A stretch of 64,000 bases of DNA, taken from positions 806,001 to 870,000 of the forward strand of contig NZ_CP071795.1 of NCBI RefSeq assembly GCF_017498485.1, in the 5' to 3' direction. Positions 56,146 to 64,000 of the stretch are shown here, piece by piece (the stretch's first letter is position 1; the number at the start of each line of letters is the position of its first letter). This stretch comes from Polaribacter batillariae (GTDB lineage Bacteria; Bacteroidota; Bacteroidia; Flavobacteriales; Flavobacteriaceae). A program made the position numbers and the translations under genes. The notes beneath the pieces are model-generated. The model made no database searches, was not told the origin of the DNA, and worked only from the letters and a program-made list of their open reading frames with translations.

Positions 56146-58307
56146 CTATATTTTAAAGTCTAATATTTTAACTTCCCCAGGTTTTAAGTTTATATGAATA
56201 CTCTGGTTATAATTTACTGCTTTTCCTTCTTCTTCCTGAGCATTATCTAGTGGAGATGTTACGCTATATGTTTGATTTGTGCTTTTATAAAGCCCCAAAT
56301 CTCTATCGAGTTTTATAGTATATATTTTATTCTTTTTTGAAGGGTTATGAAAAGAAAGATATCCTCTTTTACGATTCCAAGCGGAATAACCATAAACTTC
56401 GTTTTTACGAGGGTCTCCACCATGCATTTTTACATTTTTAAACGTTGGAAAGACTTCATACACCCATTTAAGACCTTTGGCCATTACATCCCAGTCTCTA
56501 TCGGCTAACTGTTCTGTTTTTATATAGAATTCTATAAAACCAGTTCCACGAGATAGGTTCATGAATAGATACTCGCTAAACTCTTTATTGGTTTCTCCTG
56601 TTTTTACTTTTTTGGGTTCGTGGTTAAAAATGGCATTTATAGGAAATTTGGTGTTTTCTTTAGTCCAAATATCGTGGTATATTCCGTCTCTATAAGTTAA
56701 TTCTCCAGTGCGACCATCGCCTATAGCTCCATCTGCAGCATTAATGAGCCAAACTAAATCGACATGTTGCAACCACCATGGACTTAAATAAGCCCCATTG
56801 GTTATCGCCATAAATACTTCTGGATTGATTGCTGATACTTTTGTAAAAACATCAATAAGTCGCTCTGTACCTGCAACAAGATAATAGGTTTTAAGTTCGT
56901 CGTATTTACTATCGTTTAATCGAGGATCGGTAGTACTAAATCCTTTAAGATTTAACTGTGGCATGGAAGGTGTGCCTCTACCATTCAATTCGAAAGCTCG
57001 TGTATAAAGATGCCCAAAAATACCGTCGAATTTAAAATAAGATATGCCTTTTTTGGCTAATTCTAAGGTGCGTTCTTCAAAAGCCTGCATGTATTTTGGA
57101 CCTGTCATAGACATCGAAAAACCAAGGCTTTCGTAGCCTTGCGCTTCTAGTTTTTTAATCATTGGGTTCGCTCCAAAAAAACAACCTGGGCTATACCATA
57201 GCCCCAAAGTGCCGTTTTGTTTCTTTACCAGTGCGTGGCTCGATTTAAAATCGGGGTCGAACTTATTCGTATTAATTTTCCACAGTTTATTGCCCCAATC
57301 TGAATTTTTTGAAAAACTATCTTGCCAACCATCATCAATAACATAAGCGTTAAGTGGTTTGCAACCTCTTTCGGTTACCAATTTTTTATAAATGATTGAT
57401 GCACTTTTTTGAAATTTTTCTTTAGTTACTTTTTGATAGAAATCGAACCACGAATTGTATTGAATTTGCAGACGTAAGGGTCTAATACGAATTTCATCTA
57501 TATACTTATAAAATGCATCATCTATATATTGATATTGGTCTGCTACACCCACAATCGACTTGTAAGTTGTATAACTTTTACCTGCTTTGAGATACTTTCC
57601 CCATAAATAACCACAATATAATGTATTATTTTCTACAATATTGGTTGCCGCTGGAAATTCTACCCCCAGAATGTAGCTGAATTTTTAGTATAAAGTGGTT
57701 GTCCTAAACCAAATTTATAATCGGTAACCTTACCTGGCCTATTTGGATTGTAGCCAGTAGGTGTTGTAATTAAGTTCATGGACTGAGCTGTTATCTGCTT
57801 TAGTTTATAAGGTTGTAAAGCATCTTGAGCCTGAATTGACTCAATATCTACTCGTTCTAGTGTTATATCTTTTTCGGGAACTACCTTCAAATACTTGCGC
57901 ATATAAAAATCGGCATCCTTTAATTCGTAATACACTTCTACTTTTAACTGATGGGCTTTGTTTTCTAAAAGAAACCCTTTTTTGTTTTTTTCGTCTTTTA
58001 ACACTTCTATTAATAAGAAATCTTTAGATGTTAGCTCTACATCTGTTCCTTCTTTATCTGTTCCTTTAGATATGCGTAACTTAAATTCGTCTTTATTCAT
58101 TGGCACAAGCGCTTGTTGTGCTTTTTTATTGTAAATACTCGTTGTGCATAGTTTCCCTTTATCTACGCTTATAACTCTCTTTACAAATTGATTTTCAACT
58201 ATATATTCAACTGATTTAGTATTGCAACTTATAGAAAAAATTAGTATCACTAATATTAAAGTATGCTTTATACTTAATTTTAGGTGTTTGTATTTATTAT
58301 GTAACAT
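56146..58307 (-). CDS. clan GH-D-like glycoside hydrolase lipoprotein (frameshifted in this sequence)
   Basis: 720 residues when one base is restored. Lipoprotein signal with LVILIFSISC, a beta-sandwich N-terminus, then a barrel with NAYVIDDGWQDSF, GTLGLWYSPGCFFGANP, and KKGISYFKFDGIFGHL (K-x-D nucleophile as in GH27/36), and VWLINAADGAIGDGRTGE. The break is C5 at 57663-57667, where six would give ATFWGVEFPAATNIVEN. Likely an alpha-galactosidase-like enzyme with unknown linkage. Downstream, 64 bp, is the esterase fusion. Confidence 0.85.
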
Positions 58308-58868
58308 CTAGATGATTGTTCTGTTATATGTTAAAATTTAGTTATTGATGTTTTGTTGGATGATGATATTGAACTTGAAATGTAAAACTTTAATAAATCA
58401 TAAAACACAAAATAGTAAAAAAATAGATTGCTTTTGATGAACCTTAATAAAGAATTTCTTAAGACCAACTATCTTCATGACAGAAAAATTCCGAGACAGC
58501 TCCTCGAGAAATTCTTATCGATTAAAACTTTTTTAATTTAACGAATCGTGCTTTTCCTTTATTAACAGCCACAATAAGTGCTTTCCCGTCTTTATAATTA
58601 ATAAGTTTAATTTCTTTCACATCATAGGGTAAACACAAGCCTGTTTCTAATGTATTTCTAGGTTCAAAAAATCAAAGTTATTTTTACCTTTTAAAAAGAG
58701 CCAATAAGTAACAAAAGTATTTTTTTAAAGTATATCTTTTCTTTGCTAAAGTTTACAATCTAAAATCATTATGTGTGTAATATTGTATTATTAAATAAAC
58801 CACTATGGACTTGAAGTCCATAGGTTTTTAAATCTGACTAAAGTCAACAGTTCGAAATCTGAACGTAC
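58308..58868. other. interval with ASPIC remnant and IS200 left hairpin
   Basis: 561 bp. It holds a 3' remnant of an FG-GAP/ASPIC-like gene (58522 to about 58720), a TTCCGAGACAGCTCC block (about 58483-58497) like the MITE right end, and the IS200 left-end hairpin at 58803-58823. Confidence 0.6.
58522..58720 (-). pseudogene. 3' remnant of a second FG-GAP/ASPIC-like gene
   Basis: On the minus strand it reads YWLFLKGKNNFDF, then (after a one-base slip near 58669) EPRNTLETGLCLPYDVKEIK and VAVNKGKARFVKLKKF-stop. This parallels the C-terminus of the ASPIC protein (INKGNYKFEALTSKETGFYI, then VGANNAKLRVFQI). The upstream part is gone, next to the IS200 element. Confidence 0.65.
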
Positions 58869-59353
58869 TTACTCAAGTATAAAATCATCATTATCATTAC
58901 TTGATTTACGATGATGTTCTAAATATTCATTTACCATTTTATCAGTAATATTACCAGTACTCCAGCAACCAAAACCTATTGCCCAAAAATGTCTGCCCCA
59001 ATATTTCTTCCGCAAAATAGGAAACTCTTCTTGGATTTTTCTTAAACTTCTTCCTTTTAACTTTTTTACGATTGTACTTATATCTTGAGATGGACGATAT
59101 GCAATGTGCATATGAATATGGTTATTTGAAACCACTCCTTTTAATATAACGATATCTTCTGAATCACAAACCTGAATGAGTAACTGCTTACACCTTTTCT
59201 AAATATCCCCTTTTAAAACTGAAAATCTATACTTTGTGCTCCAAACAATATGTACTGTTAATCTTAAAACTGTATGACCATTAACTCGCTGATTTGACAT
59301 ACAACAAAGATAAAAATTTTTAGAAGCTAAAGCGAAATGCACTCAAAGTGCAT
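58803..59353 (-). mobile_element. IS200/IS605-like element (tnpA only)
   Basis: Left subterminal hairpin CTATGGACTT-g-AAGTCCATAG (58803-58823) and right hairpin ATGCACT-caa-AGTGCAT (59337-59353) enclose a Y1 transposase. Hairpin-bounded ends without inverted terminal repeats are characteristic of this family. Exact cleavage sites are not determined. No tnpB or omega RNA partner was seen. Confidence 0.8.
58869..59300 (-). pseudogene. tnpA: IS200/IS605 family Y1 transposase TnpA with internal stop
   Basis: 143 codons from ATG at 59300 (MSNQRVNGHTVLRLTVHIVW). HUH motif VSNNHIHMHIAYRPSQD and the catalytic Tyr in MVNEYLEHHRKS are present. Codon 34 is TAG (59199-59201) in KGDI*KRCKQLL, where relatives have CAG (Q), so only one substitution inactivates it. 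A 30-residue N-terminal fragment and an 88-residue fragment with the HUH site remain. Confidence 0.85.
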
Positions 59354-59429
59354 AGTTTTATCTAAATTTGAGACCAATAAAGTTACCAAAAAAATCGAAT
59401 CCATCAATTTTACTGCCTTTTTCTGTTTC

Positions 59430-62400
59430 TTATTTTTTGTATATACTACCATTTATTTGAAAAACCCTAAGCTTAGCATTATTGGCACCAACTAAAATAC
59501 GTGGCTTGCCATCTGCTGTTTGACGAATTATTTTAATAGATTTTACATCTTGAGGAATGTAAAACCCTGTTTCTTTACTTGTTAATGCTTCAAATTTATA
59601 ATTTCCTTTATTGATTAATAATAGCCCTGTTCCTGCATCAAGACGAGTGGTTTCAACTTCCATATTATAAATATTACCCCAAGAATTATGTCTTCTAATC
59701 CGTCGTTATTAAAATCGAAATGAGCTAAGGCAGTAACAGCAGAAAACTGAACTTGAAATGGTAATTCTGTTTGCTTAGAAAGTACTCCATTTTTTTTAAT
59801 TTCGAATAACGTAGATTTTAATTCGTTAGCGGTAAGGTGTAATGCTTCATTGATTTCTTTTCCTAAAATTTCTTTTATATCTGCCTTTGCAAATTCTTCG
59901 AATGTTGGAAATTTCTTTTGTATTCCAGGAATTTGTTCAGAACTGCATTCTCTTCCTCTTACTGGAACTTTTCGATCTCCAATATTTTTTGTTAAAAATG
60001 CATCAATCGTATTATTTCCATCAAAATCAGAGGCATAAATTTCAAACGGTTTTCCTTCTTTAACTTTAAACTTTGTATTAAGACCTAAGTTACCTGCTAA
60101 AATCTCTTTTTTACCATCGTTGTTAAAATCGTAGGTAAGAAAAGTTTGCCACCATCCTGAATGACTGTTAGTCGTATTGTGTTCTTTTATTTTTAAATGT
60201 TTTCCTTTTTGATTGATATATACTTTTGGTGCCATCCACTCACCAAACAAAATAAGTTCTGGATAGCTATCTCCATTGATATCTGTCCATTCTGAAGCTG
60301 TTATTAAGCCTACTTCTTGCGTATCTAAAAACCAATTTTGGGTACGATCTACAAAAGTTCCTTCTTCATTTAACAACACATAACTCTTTGGTGATAAAGG
60401 GTATTTACCTGCTACCATTCTTCCGCCAACGAAAAGATCTACATCACCATCTAAATCGATGTCTGAAGCACTTACTGAGGCAGTAAACTCCTGAAATTTA
60501 GGAAGTTTTTTAGATTTAGAAAAATTACCTTTGCCATCGTTTAAATACAGTCTATCTTGCAGTAATTCTGGAGAATTTACCATTTCATAACCGCCACTAG
60601 AAACATAAAGATCAACATCTCCATCTGCATCTGCATCAAAAAAAAGCGCACCTGTATCTTCGTAAATTTTATCTGATTGAATATCGGGATTGTGTTTATT
60701 AACATATTCGCCTTTTAAGTTTTGAATATAAATGCTAGCAGGTTGTTGCTTTGCACCTCCAACAAAAATATCGTCTAAACCATCTCCATTAACATCCTTT
60801 ACAGCTATGGCTGGTCCCAATTGAGAGTATTTATAAGGAATTAGTGGCTGTATTTTATAATCATCAAACAAATTTTCTTGATGATAAAATTCAGGTTTGA
60901 GCATATTTTTTTGCTCTGTAATTAACTTCGTTTTTACTTTTTCTTCTTTAATTTCTGGTATTGAAGCATTTGAGTAATAAACCGTAAGTGTTTGATTAGA
61001 CGAAACATTACTAAGTGTATTTACTTTTCCATCTGGCCACAATACTTTTATATTTTTAATTGATTTAACCGTGTCTAGTCCAAAATGAAGCTTGGGGCTA
61101 GAAGCCGACAAATAGCCTCGTGTTGCCAATACTTCTTGGTATTGTTGCGATGTATCTGTTGTTATATATACCTTACTTCCGAAACCAAAGGTATTATTTT
61201 TGGGGCCTTTTAAAGCTAATTTAATGAAGTTTTTACCGAGTTTTTCAGCATTATTTTTATAAACAAAAGCTGTATCCATAAAATTATTAATAACCATGTC
61301 TAAATCTCCATCGTTATCTAAATCGGCAACTGCAGAGCCATTAGAAAAACTGGGGTCTTGCATGCCCCACGCTTGAGTTTTTTTCTCGAATTGATAGCCA
61401 TTCTTGTTTTTGTATATATAATTCGGAATTTTTTGTGAAGGAAGTTGTTTTAATATACTAAAAGCTTCTTGTGTAGTGAGTGTCTTTTGGGCTGCTTTTC
61501 GCATTACAACATCATTTTTGTCGCGGTATAAAACATCTCTGTAAATACCGTTTGTAATATGTACGTCTTTAAAACCGTCGTTATCAAAGTCAGAAATTAT
61601 ACATGACCAACTCCAATCGGTATTTGAAATTCCGGAAAACTGACTTATTTCATTAAATGATTTCATTCCGTTATTAAGATGTAACATATTGTGCATGTAC
61701 AAATGATTATAACCTGCATCTGTAAAATTTTTAAACATTTTACGATTCATCATATTCATGGTGGTTTTTGAACGTTTATAATCTTCTGGGTTCATATCTA
61801 AAACCATTAAATCTGCTAAACCATCGTTATTAATATCTGATGCATCTGCTCCCATACTAAAAATAGAAAGGTGTCTAAAATAATTATCTGTTTCTTCGGA
61901 AAAAGTACCATCGCCATTGTTTATATATAAATAATCGGGTTCCATAAAATCATTAGACACAAATATATCTGGAAAATTGTCTCCATTAAAATCTGCAATA
62001 GATACATCCAAACCAAATGCGCCATCTGGTACAATACCAGCAGATTGGGTTATATTTGTATATTTACCATTGTCGTTTCTATAAAATTGATCATCTCCTT
62101 TTAATGTTCTAAAATAAGGGTTATTTTGTACAACCCCTTCTGGAAAAGTTTGCGCAGCTGTCGTAAAATTAACAGGTGTGTTTACGACATACAGGTCTAA
62201 GTCATTATCTCCATCATAATCAAAAAAAGCAGCTTGTACAGATTGGTTATTATCGTTAATACCATATTCTGCAGCACGCTCTGTAAAAGTTAAATCTCCG
62301 TTATTTATATATAATAAATTTTCTTTCAATTTTGAGTTTCTGTATTTTCCTGATTTACAAAGGTAAATATCTAACCAACCGTCTGCGTTTACATCGGCTA

Positions 62401-62773
62401 TGGTAACTCCCATGTAAAAACCTTTATTTCCTTCTACCCCAGCCTTTTTAGTAATGTCTTCAAATTTAAAATCTCCTTTATTTAAATATAGAGAATTGGG
62501 CGACATATTGCCTACAAAATACAAATCTGGAAGATTGTCGTTATTAAAATCTCCAACTGCAACACCTGCTCCAATATACATATGCTTATATGTGTAATAG
62601 TTTAAAGTTGGTGTCTCCTTTATTATATTGGCAAAATTTACGCCACTTTTATTTGATGAAATTTTACTAAATAAAGGCTCGTTATTAGCAATGGTATTTT
62701 TTTGAACATTCTTATTTTCTTTACTACAAGAAAATAGTAGTACGATACTTATAACAGATATGATTTTTTTCAT
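59430..62773 (-). CDS. FG-GAP/VCBS repeat and ASPIC/UnbV domain lipoprotein (frameshifted in this sequence)
   Basis: About 1,114 residues from MKKIISVISIVLLFSCSKEN (lipobox FSC); a start 16 codons earlier is possible. Repeats of GDFNNDNLPDLYFVGNMSP type (many D-x-D/N-x-DG calcium loops) form a beta-propeller, followed by an ASPIC/UnbV region (SKVYITTDTSQQYQEVLATR, KVLWPDGKVNTLSNV) and more FG-GAP repeats. The break is C4 at 59677-59680, where five would give ILGGNIYNMEVETTRLD. Such surface lipoproteins accompany SusCD pairs and may bind polysaccharide or calcium. Confidence 0.87.
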
Positions 62774-62863
62774 TAGTTGAAGAAATTTGCTATTTAATTT
62801 TAACAATAAATCCTTGGACAAAAAGCCAAGGATTTATTTGTTAGATATTTTTAAGAATGATTT

Positions 62864-64000
62864 TTATTCATAGCCTGCATTTTGCGTCCATCCATTTGCT
62901 TGGGCAGCTGCAAACGGAATAGGCAAATAATAATGTCTGTCTGTAAAGAATCTAGTACGTTGTTCGCCATCGTTGCGAATTTTTAAAGCGTAAAGATCGT
63001 TTTCGACATCCCACGTAAAATCTAATCCACGATATTGTGTTGATAATGGGTTGATTGCTTCTCTCCAACGTTTTAGATCCCAATAGCGGTGGTACTCGAA
63101 AATTAACTCTACACGACGCTCTTGTTTAATATCATCGAGGGTTACTGCTCCTTTAAGAGGCAACCCAACTCTTTGTCGTATTGCATTAATAGCCATTAAT
63201 GCATCACCTGTATTTCCAGTTGCATAAGCAGCTTCAGCTAAATTAAGATATATTTCGCCTAATCTGTATGCAAAAAGCGGATTATTACCATCTATTCTTC
63301 TGTCTAATTGAGGGCTTGATAAATTGGCCAGTTTATATGCTGATATGGCTGACCTGGCACCATTACCTACAGTTTGATTTGGGCCTCTAGTAGGCACACC
63401 TGCAGAAGATGCTGCATTTGCGTCTGTAACAGCATCATGTAAATATGCAGTTGCATTTCCGTACTCTAAACGTCCGTATGCTGCAATGGAAGCTGCAAAC
63501 CTTGGATCTTTATTTCCCCAAAGTTCGTTTATATCATGAAACACTCCAGATCCTAAATTATCTTCTAATAATCTTGACCCATTATCTGGGTATCCAGTTG
63601 GTAATTCGTTACCTGGTGTTCCATCTTTATATTCGAACCATTCTGTAGTTTCATAATAAGCAAATACCGAATTGCCCCAGTTAGAGTGGGTATCTGGTGT
63701 TTGTCTTGGTAAAAGAAACATACTATTTAAATTAGTTGTTGCGGGTATTCCTGGAAACTCTATAGACATTATCGTTTCGGTGTCTGCACCACTTCCTACC
63801 TCATCAAAAATTTTACGATAAGCACTAACTGTATTACCTGGTCGCAAAGAGAAAATTCCACTACCCAAAGGTGCTGGTAAAAGTGCTCTTGAAGACTCTA
63901 AAGATTTTGCATAATACCCATTTGCTTCAGAAGTGTTTATACCTGTTAATCCTCCAGGAGTTTTTAAAGCTAATTTTCCATCATTTTCTGCAATGCTTCC
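62864..64000 (-). CDS. SusD/RagB family outer-membrane lipoprotein (5' partial)
   Basis: 378 visible codons, open to the window end, so the N-terminus and signal lie outside. TPR-like and C-terminal motifs YRLGEIYLNLAEAAYATGN, MAINAIRQRVGLPLKG, IKQERRVELIFEYHRYWDLK and YLPIPFAAAQANGWTQNAGY are diagnostic. It binds oligosaccharide at the cell surface with a SusC TonB-dependent transporter, expected just upstream outside the window. First visible gene of the polysaccharide locus. Confidence 0.95.
   Translation of the reverse strand, partial: GSIAENDGKLALKTPGGLTGINTSEANGYYAKSLESSRALLPAPLGSGIFSLRPGNTVSAYRKIFDEVGSGADTETIMSIEFPGIPATTNLNSMFLLPRQTPDTHSNWGNSVFAYYETTEWFEYKDGTPGNELPTGYPDNGSRLLEDNLGSGVFHDINELWGNKDPRFAASIAAYGRLEYGNATAYLHDAVTDANAASSAGVPTRGPNQTVGNGARSAISAYKLANLSSPQLDRRIDGNNPLFAYRLGEIYLNLAEAAYATGNTGDALMAINAIRQRVGLPLKGAVTLDDIKQERRVELIFEYHRYWDLKRWREAINPLSTQYRGLDFTWDVENDLYALKIRNDGEQRTRFFTDRHYYLPIPFAAAQANGWTQNAGYE

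Noticed and set aside
58869..59135. 88-aa start at 59135 as the full TnpA
   Set aside because: Homology continues upstream to ATG at 59300 across an amber codon.
59430..59663. Separate 77-codon gene after the ASPIC protein
   Set aside because: It is the continuation of the ASPIC protein after a one-base slip at a C-run.

Overview
The window is chromosomal DNA from a low-GC member of the Bacteroidota, most likely a marine Flavobacteriaceae (Polaribacter or Tenacibaculum-like; genus is inference). The reasons are strong AT richness, Bacteroidetes-type TAnnTTTG promoter boxes, a SusD outer-membrane protein, PorD (DUF4835), a permease fused to an M1 peptidase, and several flavobacterial DUF families. 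No rRNA, tRNA or CRISPR array was seen. Apart from two insertion sequences and one transposase remnant, the left 24 kb and the 32-52 kb part are core metabolism and envelope genes.

Layout. 1-2.1 kb: end of a PepSY/flavodoxin/ferredoxin-reductase-like protein and a small hypothetical. 2.1-5.1 kb: eda and kdgK, divergent from a LacI regulator, with two near-identical operators. 5.6-10.4 kb: operon of two DUF368 lipid-carrier transporters, aroE and a DUF349 protein. 10.5-15.1 kb: a 54-aa Lys-rich peptide coupled to an SGNH hydrolase, an IS30 element, a TetR/SDR pair with matching operators, and an FAD amine-oxidase-like enzyme. 15.3-19.1 kb: peroxide defence (DUF, thioredoxin, peroxiredoxin, divergent katG). 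19.3-24.5 kb: asparaginase, glycosyltransferase, fabI, recN.

24.6-31.9 kb is the most unusual region: a peptide-export cluster with a C39-peptidase ABC exporter, an HlyD adaptor, three short double-glycine-leader precursor peptides (two below usual ORF cut-offs), two CPBP membrane proteins, a small membrane protein, a small HTH protein, and a chimeric ORF joining the exporter's N-terminus to the HTH protein's C-terminus. Its repeats suggest an ancestral tandem duplication of a whole cassette followed by an internal deletion.

32-52 kb: XRE regulator, porD-coaBC-rpoZ-like-bamD, dapA, a phytase-like lipoprotein, DoxX, lysoplasmalogenase, permease/M1 peptidase with its ATPase, an M42 peptidase operon, a DUF6503-like lipoprotein and an MsbA-like ABC transporter. 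52.4-64 kb: part of a polysaccharide utilisation locus with SusD, an FG-GAP/ASPIC lipoprotein, an IS200-type element beside a remnant of a second ASPIC gene, a clan GH-D-like hydrolase, and a large esterase-hydrolase fusion.

Two genome-scale observations matter to any reader. A short repeat with inverted ends (MITE-like) occurs three times. Also, eight genes, including the normally essential bamD and dapA, are broken by what looks like a single missing or extra base, mostly in A/T or G/C runs. This points to homopolymer sequencing errors, so those genes are annotated here across their full span.
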